Shown here: piece after piece, positions 15,564 to 22,613 of the stretch
How positions within the stretch are numbered: position 1 is the stretch's first letter
Layout of the letters: each line of letters starts with the position of its first letter
NCBI GenBank assembly: GCA_964346145.1
Contig: CAYFTL010000017.1
Span: 1 to 41,138 of the forward strand
DNA length: 41,138 nucleotides
Reading direction: 5' to 3'
Source: CAYFTL01 sp964346145
Lineage (GTDB): Bacteria > Bacillota > Clostridia > Christensenellales > Aristaeellaceae
The notes under the pieces: generated by a model
Seen by the model: only the letters and a program-made list of their open reading frames with translations
Database searches by the model: none
What the model was told of the DNA's origin: nothing
Position numbers and translations under genes: made by a program

Positions 15564-16829
15564 ATGAAGGTTCTGATTGTGGGCGGCGGCGGGCGCGAGC
15601 ATGCCATCGCTTGGAAGTTAAAACAGTCCCCGCGGGTCACCGAGTTGTTGTGTGCACCCGGTAACGCCGGCATTGCTCAAATTGCTCGGTGTTTCCCGGA
15701 AATTGCGGCCACCGATCTAAGCGGCGTGCTCAATTTATGCAAAGCTGAAAAGGTGGACTACGTGGTGGTGACTCCCGATGATCCGCTGGCCATGGGCATG
15801 GTGGACCGCTTGCAGGCCGAGGGCATTCCGGCCTTCGGTCCTGTGGCTGACGCCGCGCAGTTGGAAGCCTCCAAAGTGTTTTCCAAAGGCTTGATGCACA
15901 AATACGGTATCCCCACCGCCAAGTTCGAAGTGTTCGACGATGCTGATGCGGCCATCGAATATCTGCGCAGCCAAAGCGTGCCCATCGTGGTAAAGGCCGA
16001 CGGGTTGGCTTTGGGCAAGGGCGTGGTGGTGGCGCAAACCCACGAGGAAGCCGAGAATGCGGTGCGTTCGATCATGCTGGATAAAATTTTTCGCGAAAGC
16101 GGCAACCGTGTGGTCATTGAAGAGTGCTTGATGGGCAAGGAGGTAACCTGTCTGTGCTTTGCCGATGGCAACGTGCTGGTGCCCATGCCCTCTTCCCAGG
16201 ATCATAAACGCGCCTTTGATGGAGATCAGGGCCCCAACACCGGCGGTATGGGAGCCTTTGCCCCCAGCCCGCTGTGGACCCAAGAGGTTCAGGCCGAAGT
16301 GTGGAATAACATCCTTACCCCCACCATAAAAGCACTCAAGAGCGAAGGGATTTGCTTTAAGGGCGTTTTGTACGTAGGGCTAATGCTTACCAAGGACGGC
16401 GCGAAGGTAATCGAATACAACGCGCGCTTTGGCGACCCGGAAACCCAGGTGGTGCTGCCTCTTCTCAAAACCGATTTGTTGGATGTGTTTGAGGCCTGCA
16501 CCCAGGGCAAGTTGGATCAAATCCGTGTGGAATTTTCCGATCAGGCGGCGGCCTGCGTGGTGCTGGCTAGCGGCGGCTATCCGGGCAAGTACCAGACTGG
16601 TTACCCGATTGAGGGGATCGATCAGGCCGAGGCCCAGGGCGCGCTGGTGTTTCATGCGGGCACCAAAGCGGCCGAGGATGGCAGGGTGCTGACATCCGGC
16701 GGGCGCGTGCTGGGCATAACCTGCGTGCGCAGCGATCTGGCCAAAGCGCTGGACTCCGCTTACCAGGCGCTGAACAGCGTTCACTTTCAAAATATGCACT
16801 ACCGCACCGACATCGGCAAAAAGAAATGA
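15564..16829 (+). CDS. purD: Phosphoribosylamine-glycine ligase (GAR synthetase)
   Basis: ATP-grasp enzyme joining glycine to phosphoribosylamine. About 421 residues, full length. Visible: MKVLIVGGGGREHAIAWKL at the start, VVKADGLALGKGV (ATP-grasp), PSSQDHKRAFDGDQGPNTGGMGAF, and the metal-binding EYNARFGDPETQVVLPLL. ATG 15564 is chosen because GAAGGA lies 10 bases upstream; an in-frame TTG at 15558 is too close to it. Last gene of the pur operon, followed by a terminator. purF, purL/Q/S, purC and purB are not in the window. Confidence 0.96.
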   Translation: MKVLIVGGGGREHAIAWKLKQSPRVTELLCAPGNAGIAQIARCFPEIAATDLSGVLNLCKAEKVDYVVVTPDDPLAMGMVDRLQAEGIPAFGPVADAAQLEASKVFSKGLMHKYGIPTAKFEVFDDADAAIEYLRSQSVPIVVKADGLALGKGVVVAQTHEEAENAVRSIMLDKIFRESGNRVVIEECLMGKEVTCLCFADGNVLVPMPSSQDHKRAFDGDQGPNTGGMGAFAPSPLWTQEVQAEVWNNILTPTIKALKSEGICFKGVLYVGLMLTKDGAKVIEYNARFGDPETQVVLPLLKTDLLDVFEACTQGKLDQIRVEFSDQAAACVVLASGGYPGKYQTGYPIEGIDQAEAQGALVFHAGTKAAEDGRVLTSGGRVLGITCVRSDLAKALDSAYQALNSVHFQNMHYRTDIGKKK

Positions 16830-16834
16830 TATAT

Positions 16835-16882
16835 AAAAGAGCTTTGGGTGGCCTTTAAGGCATCGGCCGGAAGGCTCTTTTA
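16835..16882 (+). terminator. Intrinsic terminator after purD
   Basis: AAAAGAGC-TTT (16835-16845) pairs with AAGGCTCTTTT (16871-16881) with one bulge; an inner GGCCTTTAAGGC-type hairpin extends it. The T-rich right arm continues into TATAAATATT. Confidence 0.65.
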
Positions 16883-16924
16883 TAAATATTTTGCCCGTAT
16901 TGTAGCCAAATCGATCATATTGGA

Positions 16925-16954
16925 TTGACAGCCGGTAGACAAAAGTGGTATGAT
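16925..16954 (+). promoter_or_regulatory. Promoter of the asd-dapA-dapB operon
   Basis: Consensus TTGACA (16925-16930), 18-base spacer, TATGAT (16949-16954). The transcript would begin near 16961, just before the L-box aptamer. Confidence 0.75.
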
Positions 16955-16969
16955 GAGAAAAATTTAATA

Positions 16970-17150
16970 CAAAGTCAGAGGCGCGAAGCGGAAGAGTAGG
17001 CTGTTTCAGGGAGTTTGGAATCCCGTTTTAAAACAGTGCAAAAGGCCAATTCGCCGAAGGTTCGGTCGATCCAAATCGTCTGTTCCTGGTCACGGGGCGA
17101 ATAGCCGCGCGACTGTCACCGCTGTTGCGGTGGAGGGCTGGCTGTTCGCG
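16970..17150 (+). ncRNA. Lysine riboswitch (L box) aptamer
   Basis: The conserved L-box blocks occur in order: AGAGGCGCGA then AAGAGTA (16977-16998), TCGCCGAAGG (17051-17060), CCTGGTCACGG, GACTGTCACC (17111-17120) and TGGAGGGCTGG (17131-17141). They match block by block the lysC leader of Bacillus subtilis as I remember it. With the promoter just upstream and a terminator at 17174-17198, lysine binding should stop transcription before asd. This fills most of the 406-base gap between purD and asd. Confidence 0.93.
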
Positions 17151-17173
17151 GTACAAATATAGTATCTATAAGG

Positions 17174-17198
17174 AGCAGCACGGCCGTGCTGCTTTTTT
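17174..17198 (+). terminator. Riboswitch expression-platform terminator
   Basis: AGCAGCACGG (17174-17183) pairs perfectly with CCGTGCTGCT (17184-17193), followed by TTTTTT. It lies 24 bases after the aptamer and 38 bases before asd, as expected for a lysine-dependent attenuator. Confidence 0.88.
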
Positions 17199-17235
17199 GG
17201 TATACGAACGACGATGCCGATAGGAGGGCTTTTCG

Positions 17236-18321
17236 ATGGATAAATTGCGCGTAGGTATCATAGGGGCAACCGGAATGGTTGGACAACGGTTTATCACTTT
17301 GCTGGAAGATCATCCCTGGTTTGAGGTGACGGTGGTGGCGGCCAGCTCTCGCTCTGCTGGGCGCCCTTACGGGGATGCGGTGGCAGGGCGTTGGGCGTTT
17401 GAAACCCCGGTGCCCGAAAATGTCATTAATTTGATGGTGCAGGACGCTGCCGCTGTCCAACAAATTGCACCTTTGGTCGATTTTGTGTTCTGCGCTGTGG
17501 ATATGCCCAAGGATGAAATCCGGGATTTGGAAGATGCCTACGCCCGCGCCGAAGTGCCGGTGGTGTCCAACAACTCGGCCCACAGGAGCACCCCCGACGT
17601 ACCCATGGTGATCCCCGAAATAAATCCGGAACATTTGGATGTAATCCCCGCCCAGCGCAGGCGTCTGGGCACCGAGCGCGGTTTTGTGGCGGTGAAACCC
17701 AACTGCTCCATACAAGGCTATGTGCCGGCGCTGCACGCACTCAAAGATTTCGGCATCGAAAAAGTAATGGTGTCCACTTATCAGGCGATATCGGGCGCGG
17801 GCAAGACCTTTAAAACCTGGCCGGAAATGGTGGACAATGTAATCCCCTTCATCGGCGGCGAGGAACAAAAAAGCGAGCAGGAGCCCTTGAAAATTTGGGG
17901 TAAGGTGGAAGGAGAACAAATCGTTCATTCGGATGCCCCGGTCATCAGCGCTCAGTGTTACCGGGTTGCGGCTACCGACGGGCACATGGCCGCCGTTTCG
18001 GTGGAATTCAAAGAAAAACCCACCCGGGCTCAAATCCTTCAACGCTGGGAAGAGTACATTGGTTTGCCTCAAGTGAAGGAGCTGCCCAGCGCGCCCAAGC
18101 GCTTTCTAACCTATTTCGAAGAGGAAAACCGCCCCCAGACCCGGCTGGATCGGGATTTGGAGCGGGGCATGGGCATATCGATCGGCCGGCTGCGCGAAGA
18201 TCCAATTTTGGATTACAAGTTTGTCAGCTTGTCCCACAACACGCTGCGCGGCGCAGCGGGCGGCGCGGTGTTGACCGCCGAACTGCTGGTGGATCAAGGC
18301 TATATCGTCAAAAAAGACTAA
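17236..18321 (+). CDS. asd: Aspartate-semialdehyde dehydrogenase
   Basis: NADPH-dependent reduction of aspartyl phosphate to aspartate semialdehyde, the branch substrate for lysine and homoserine. 361 residues with nucleotide loop GATGMVGQ (10-17), catalytic cysteine in KPNCSIQ (Cys157) and base in AATDGHMA (His250). The length and the SNNSAHRSTPDVPMVIPEINPEH segment resemble the archaeal/fungal-type branch rather than the classical enteric enzyme. AGGAGG before ATG 17236. First gene behind the lysine riboswitch; dapA follows 28 bases on. No aspartokinase gene is in the window. Confidence 0.94.
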   Translation: MDKLRVGIIGATGMVGQRFITLLEDHPWFEVTVVAASSRSAGRPYGDAVAGRWAFETPVPENVINLMVQDAAAVQQIAPLVDFVFCAVDMPKDEIRDLEDAYARAEVPVVSNNSAHRSTPDVPMVIPEINPEHLDVIPAQRRRLGTERGFVAVKPNCSIQGYVPALHALKDFGIEKVMVSTYQAISGAGKTFKTWPEMVDNVIPFIGGEEQKSEQEPLKIWGKVEGEQIVHSDAPVISAQCYRVAATDGHMAAVSVEFKEKPTRAQILQRWEEYIGLPQVKELPSAPKRFLTYFEEENRPQTRLDRDLERGMGISIGRLREDPILDYKFVSLSHNTLRGAAGGAVLTAELLVDQGYIVKKD

Positions 18322-18349
18322 CGGGCGAAGATTCGAAGGAGGCAGAAGC

Positions 18350-19249
18350 ATGGATAATAAGTTGTTTACAGGATCGGGCGTTGCGCTGATTACACCGTTT
18401 AAAGGCGGAGAAATCGACTACGAGGCCTATGGAAATTTGATCGACTGGCAAATTGAGCAGGGAACCGATGCCATCATCGCCTGCGGCACTACCGGCGAAC
18501 CGTCCACCATGTCGGCGGAAGAGAAGAATGCGGTAATCGCTTTCGCCGTAGAACGTGCGGCTGGCCGGATTCCTGTGATCGCCGGCGCCGGCACCAACAA
18601 CACCGCTGCGGTGATCGAATCCTCCAAGCGTGCCCAGAAGATGGGGGTCGACGGGTTGCTGCTGGTTACTCCTTACTACAACAAAACTACTCAACAAGGA
18701 TTGGTTGCCCACTTTACCGCGGTGGCCGATTCGGTGGATATCCCCATCATCCTCTACAACGTGCCTTCGCGGACCGGGCTAAATATGTTGCCCGAAACCG
18801 CAGCTGCGCTGTGCGAACACCCCAACATCTGCGGCGTAAAAGAGGCCAGCGGAAACATCGAACAGATTACCGAGTTGGCGCGGCTGTGCGCGGACAAGAT
18901 TGCGCTGTATAGCGGCAACGACGACCACATTTTGCCCATCATGTCCTTGGGCGGCCAAGGGGTTATTTCGGTGCTGGCCAATGTAATGCCTGCCCAGACC
19001 CACGAACTGGTGTACAGTTTCTTGAACGGCGATCTTCAGCGAAGCCGGGAATTGCAGTTTGCAATGAACCCGCTGGTCAAGCTGCTGTTCTGCGAAGTCA
19101 ATCCGATTCCGGCGAAGGCGGCGGTTAGCCTGCTCGGACGCTGTGTGGATGAGGTTCGCTTGCCGCTCGTGCCCATGACCCAGGCCAACAAGCTCAAACT
19201 GGCTGCAGAAATGCGCAGACTGGGTTTGGACGTTAAAGAGGAGGCTTAA
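18350..19249 (+). CDS. dapA: 4-hydroxy-tetrahydrodipicolinate synthase
   Basis: Condenses pyruvate with aspartate semialdehyde. 299 residues, a TIM-barrel lyase with GTTGEPSTMS (46-55), YYNKTTQQG (109-117, Tyr110), ILYNVPSRTG (134-143, Tyr136) and the Schiff-base lysine in GVKEASGN (Lys164). GGAGG 8-10 bases before ATG. Its stop codon is only 2 bases from the dapB start, so the genes are translationally coupled. Confidence 0.97.
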   Translation: MDNKLFTGSGVALITPFKGGEIDYEAYGNLIDWQIEQGTDAIIACGTTGEPSTMSAEEKNAVIAFAVERAAGRIPVIAGAGTNNTAAVIESSKRAQKMGVDGLLLVTPYYNKTTQQGLVAHFTAVADSVDIPIILYNVPSRTGLNMLPETAAALCEHPNICGVKEASGNIEQITELARLCADKIALYSGNDDHILPIMSLGGQGVISVLANVMPAQTHELVYSFLNGDLQRSRELQFAMNPLVKLLFCEVNPIPAKAAVSLLGRCVDEVRLPLVPMTQANKLKLAAEMRRLGLDVKEEA

Positions 19250-19251
19250 GA

Positions 19252-20454
19252 ATGCTGAAGCTGCTCATTCACGGTGCGGCCGGAAAGATGGGCCGCGTGC
19301 TGGCCGGGCTGGCCCAAGCGAGCGACACATTTCAAGTGGTGGCCGGCGTAGACGCGTTTGCGGCCGACGGCGCACAGTTTGATTTTCCAGTGTTCAAATC
19401 ATTGGAACAGTGCGATGTAAAGGCCGATGTGCTCATCGACTTTTCCCGGGCGGCGGCTCTAAAGGTAATCCTTTCCTATGCGGCGGAGCATGGGCTGCCC
19501 GTGGTGTTGGCCTCCACCGGCTATACCCAGGGGGATTTGGAGCGCATCGAACGGGCGGCCGGCCATGTACCGATTTTTCAGTCGGCCAACATGTCCACCG
19601 GCGTAAACCTAATGGCCGATCTACTCAAGACCTGCGCTGCCGCATTGGGCAGCGAGTGTGATATTGAAATTGTGGAAGCGCACCACCGAGCCAAGGAGGA
19701 TGCGCCTAGCGGAACCGCGTTGGTGCTGGCCAATGCCATCAACTCGGTGTATCGCGGGGGCAAGGAATACATCTATGGGCGCCACAGCCACTCGGGTGCT
19801 CGCCACGGCACTGAAATAGGTATCCACGCAGTGCGCGGCGGCACGGTGGTGGGCGAGCATACCGCCATGTTCCTGTGGAACGATGAACGCTTGGAAGTGA
19901 AGCACACCGCTCAAACCCGGTCGATTTTTGCTTCGGGCGCGCTGAAGGCTGCGGCCTTTATGGCAAACAAGCCTGCCGGGCTTTACGGCATGCAGGATTT
20001 GCTCGCCGAACATTCCCAGGTAACGCGGGTGATTGCCGAGCATGGGGTGGCTATGGTGCTGGTGCACGGGCTCAACGGCTGGGAGCAGGCGGTCACCGCT
20101 CTGGAGAAGCTGGCCGATGCGCAAATCAGCCTGGACATGATCAATCAAAGCGCTTCGGAGCTTTCCTTCTCGGTTTCGGAGGGTGCGCGAAAGCAGGCGG
20201 TCAAGGTGCTCAAGGCCGAATTTCCAGGTGCCACTGTGGAGGCGGCCGACGCCTTGGCCAAGCTCACGGTGGAAGGAATTGGCATGGAAAACAGGCCGGG
20301 CGTCGCCGCCAGGGTGTTTGGCATGTTGCTCAAGCTGGGCATCAAGCCGCGCATGGTCAACACGTCGGTGGACGAGATCACCTTGCTGATCGACAAAACC
20401 CAGGAATACCGGGCGAGCGATGCGCTGGCCAAACACTTTGAAATCGAACAATAA
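19252..20454 (+). CDS. dapB: 4-hydroxy-tetrahydrodipicolinate reductase fused to two aspartokinase-like ACT domains
   Basis: 400 residues, against the usual 240-275 for DapB. Residues 1-252 are a complete reductase: GAAGKMGR (8-15), LASTGYT (87-92), FQSANMSTGVNLM (109-121), EAHHRAKEDAPSGTA (142-156), and the C-terminal KPAGLYGMQDLL. Residues about 256-322 and 336-400 look like the paired ACT domains at the C-terminus of aspartokinase: ISLDMINQSASELSFSV (292-308) and KLTVEGIGMENRPGVAARVFGMLLKLGIKPRMVNTSVDEITLLID (337-381). The frame is open throughout with no internal stop. This suggests amino-acid (probably lysine or threonine) allostery on DapB, which is inference. Overlaps the dapA unit; a terminator follows. 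Confidence 0.92.
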   Translation: MLKLLIHGAAGKMGRVLAGLAQASDTFQVVAGVDAFAADGAQFDFPVFKSLEQCDVKADVLIDFSRAAALKVILSYAAEHGLPVVLASTGYTQGDLERIERAAGHVPIFQSANMSTGVNLMADLLKTCAAALGSECDIEIVEAHHRAKEDAPSGTALVLANAINSVYRGGKEYIYGRHSHSGARHGTEIGIHAVRGGTVVGEHTAMFLWNDERLEVKHTAQTRSIFASGALKAAAFMANKPAGLYGMQDLLAEHSQVTRVIAEHGVAMVLVHGLNGWEQAVTALEKLADAQISLDMINQSASELSFSVSEGARKQAVKVLKAEFPGATVEAADALAKLTVEGIGMENRPGVAARVFGMLLKLGIKPRMVNTSVDEITLLIDKTQEYRASDALAKHFEIEQ

Positions 20455-20471
20455 ACTCTAGCAATATATAA

Positions 20472-20504
20472 GGGTGTATGTGCAACCGCACATGCGCTCT
20501 TTTT
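20472..20504 (+). terminator. Intrinsic terminator after dapB
   Basis: GTGTATGTGC (20474-20483), loop AACC, GCACATGCGC (20488-20497) with two G-U pairs, then TCTTTTT. Confidence 0.75.
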
Positions 20505-20506
20505 GC

Positions 20507-20535
20507 TTGTTTGCTGGGCGGAAAAATGCTATACT
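20507..20535 (+). promoter_or_regulatory. Promoter of rpiB
   Basis: TTGTTT (20507-20512), 17-base spacer, TATACT (20530-20535). It gives a leader of about 150 bases before rpiB. Confidence 0.55.
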
Positions 20536-20573
20536 AAAAGTGTTATTGTGGAATAGTTGTTGCTGTGCCAAGC

Positions 20574-20673
20574 TGTGCGCGTTTTGTTTTAAAAGTTGCG
20601 CTGCAAATTGCTTTTTGTGCGCAAAATGCTGATTCCACGCACAAAATGTGCGCTATTGTGCGCAAAAAGCACA
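20574..20673 (+). repeat. Four TGTGCGC repeats with complementary partners in the rpiB leader
   Basis: TGTGCGC occurs at 20574, 20616, 20647 and 20657. The complementary CGCACA lies at 20638-20643 and GCACA at 20669-20673, so several mutually exclusive hairpins are possible. Examples are CGCACA-aaa-TGTGCG (20638-20652) and TGTGC-gcaaaaa... pairing to GCACA (20657-20673), the latter ending just before the rpiB ribosome binding site. Could be a regulatory leader or protein-binding repeats; no known class is recognised. Confidence 0.5.
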
Positions 20674-20691
20674 TCGAAGGGAGACTTTTTA

Positions 20692-21126
20692 ATGATAGCA
20701 ATCGGCTGTGACCATACAGCGTACGATTTGAAAATGCATGTAATTGAGCACCTCAAAAAGCGCGGGCTTCAGGTTAAGGATTTGGGCTGCGAGCACACAA
20801 CTTCTTCCGACTACCCGCTCTATGGCGAGGCGGTAGGCCGGGCGGTAGCCTCAGGCGAATGTGAACTGGGCATCGCTATTTGCGGCACGGGCGTAGGCAT
20901 TTCGCTGGCGGCCAATCGGGTGAAGGGCATCCGTGCGGTGGTTTGTTCTGAACCTTATTCTGCCCAGCTGGCTCGGCGCCACAACGATGCGAATGTGCTG
21001 TGTTTTGGCGCACGGGTGGTGGGCAGCGAATTGGCGCTGATGATCGTAGATAACTTTCTGGACGCCGAGTTTGAAGGCGGTCGTCATCAACGCAGGGTAG
21101 ACATGATCGAAGCGATCGAACCTTAA
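20692..21126 (+). CDS. rpiB: Ribose-5-phosphate isomerase B
   Basis: Interconverts ribose 5-phosphate and ribulose 5-phosphate; relatives act on galactose or allose 6-phosphate. 144 residues: IGCDHTAYDLK (4-14), the catalytic-cysteine loop CGTGVGIS (Cys64), anion-hole RRHNDANVLCFGAR (95-108). I start at ATG 20692 because AAGGGAG lies 8 bases before it; the frame continues open upstream into the repeat-rich leader but lacks a better start. Followed 85 bases later by the GH4 gene without an obvious terminator, so co-transcription is possible. Confidence 0.93.
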   Translation: MIAIGCDHTAYDLKMHVIEHLKKRGLQVKDLGCEHTTSSDYPLYGEAVGRAVASGECELGIAICGTGVGISLAANRVKGIRAVVCSEPYSAQLARRHNDANVLCFGARVVGSELALMIVDNFLDAEFEGGRHQRRVDMIEAIEP

Positions 21127-21211
21127 GGTTCTCGGGGTTTGTAAGCTCTGGGAGCTATGGTATAAAAATGGTTGCGAATGAGACGCGACACGAATATGGA
21201 GGTTGGTTGTT

Positions 21212-22519
21212 ATGCCAAAAATCACTTTTATGGGTGCGGGTAGCACAATCTTTGCCAAAAATGTGCTGGGTGACAGCATGATGACTCCGGCGCTGGAAGA
21301 TTCGGTGATTGCGCTGTATGACATCGATGGCGAGCGCTTGAACGAGTCCAAAATGATGCTGGACAACATCAATCGCAACAACGGAAACAAAGCCAAGATC
21401 GAAGCCTATCTGGGTGTGGATCAACGTAAGGACGCTTTGCGCGGCGCAAACTATGTGGTCAACGCGATTCAGGTTGGTTTGTACGAGCCGTGCACGGTGA
21501 CCGACTTTGAGGTGCCCAAGCGCTACGGCCTTCGCCAAACCATCGCGGATACGCTGGGCATCGGCGGCATTTTCCGCGCGCTGCGCACCATCCCTGTAAT
21601 GTTTGATTTTGCGCGCGATATGGAAGAAGTGTGTCCGGATGCATGGTTTTTGAACTACACCAATCCCATGGCCATGCTGGCTGGCGCTATGCAACGCGCT
21701 ACTGGCGTCAAAACTGTGGGCTTGTGCCACAGCGTTCAGGGCTGTGCGCGCGAACTGCTGCGCGGACTGGGCATGGACTATGACGACAAGGTTCAGTGGA
21801 AAATCGCTGGCATCAATCACATGGCGTGGCTGTTGGAACTGACCAAGGACGGCAAGGATCTGTATCCCGAAGTTAAACGCCGCGCTGCAGCGTGCACCGA
21901 AAAACATGGCGATATGGTGCGCTATGAAATCATGAAGCGCTTTGGCTATTATGTAACCGAGTCCTCGGAGCACAACGCCGAGTACATGCCTTACTTTATC
22001 AAGGACAAATATCCGGAGCTAATCGATCGTTTTAACATTCCGTTGGATGAGTATCCGCGCCGTTGCGTGCATCAAATTGAAGAATGGAAGCGTCAGCGCG
22101 ATGAACTGGTGGCCAATCATGACTTGACCCACGAACGTTCTCACGAGTATGCTAGCTATATTATGGAAGCCATGGAGACCAACAAACCCTTCGTGTTCGG
22201 CGGCAACGTGCTCAACACCGGTTTGATTACCAACCTGCCCTCCAAGGCGTGCGTTGAGGTGTCCTGTATCGCTGACAAGTCTGGTGTTCAGCCCGTGTAC
22301 GTGGGCGACTTGCCCGAACAGTTGGCGGCGCTCAACCGCACCAGTATCAACGTACAGCTGCTGACCATAGAAGCAGCGCTGACTTTGAAGAAGGACTACA
22401 TCTATCAGGCCGCTATGCTGGATCCCCACACGGCTGCCGAGTTGTCCATAGACGACATTGTTGCGATGTGTGACGACCTGATTGCCGAACACGGCGACTG
22501 GCTGCCCAAATACAATTAA
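21212..22519 (+). CDS. GH4-family glycosidase, probable alpha-galactosidase
   Basis: NAD- and metal-dependent glycosidase of family GH4, 435 residues. NAD loop FMGAGSTIFAKN (6-17), catalytic/metal motif GLCHSVQ (170-176) and AGINHMAW (199-206, metal-binding His). The CHSV tetrapeptide is the signature associated with alpha-galactosidase (MelA-like) members, as opposed to CHEV, CHGx or CNVP in other specificities (family knowledge). GGAGG lies 9 bases before ATG 21212; an in-frame TTG at 21203 is unlikely. Works with an imported sugar; fits with the ABC importer and GH78 enzyme in this region. Confidence 0.9.
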   Translation: MPKITFMGAGSTIFAKNVLGDSMMTPALEDSVIALYDIDGERLNESKMMLDNINRNNGNKAKIEAYLGVDQRKDALRGANYVVNAIQVGLYEPCTVTDFEVPKRYGLRQTIADTLGIGGIFRALRTIPVMFDFARDMEEVCPDAWFLNYTNPMAMLAGAMQRATGVKTVGLCHSVQGCARELLRGLGMDYDDKVQWKIAGINHMAWLLELTKDGKDLYPEVKRRAAACTEKHGDMVRYEIMKRFGYYVTESSEHNAEYMPYFIKDKYPELIDRFNIPLDEYPRRCVHQIEEWKRQRDELVANHDLTHERSHEYASYIMEAMETNKPFVFGGNVLNTGLITNLPSKACVEVSCIADKSGVQPVYVGDLPEQLAALNRTSINVQLLTIEAALTLKKDYIYQAAMLDPHTAAELSIDDIVAMCDDLIAEHGDWLPKYN

Positions 22520-22538
22520 TAAAACGCTTATCATCACA

Positions 22539-22573
22539 AAAGAAGCGCTTCCCATATGGGAAGCGCTTCTTTA
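22539..22573. terminator. Bidirectional intrinsic terminator
   Basis: Perfect 15-bp palindrome (22541-22555 with 22556-22570; AGAAGCGCTTCCCAT half) flanked by A-run on the left and T-run on the right. It serves both the GH4 gene (+) and the convergent rhamnosidase gene (-). Confidence 0.9.
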
Positions 22574-22613
22574 TAATGGTAATGTTTTTTAAATTCATTC
22601 GGGTAAACTTGGT

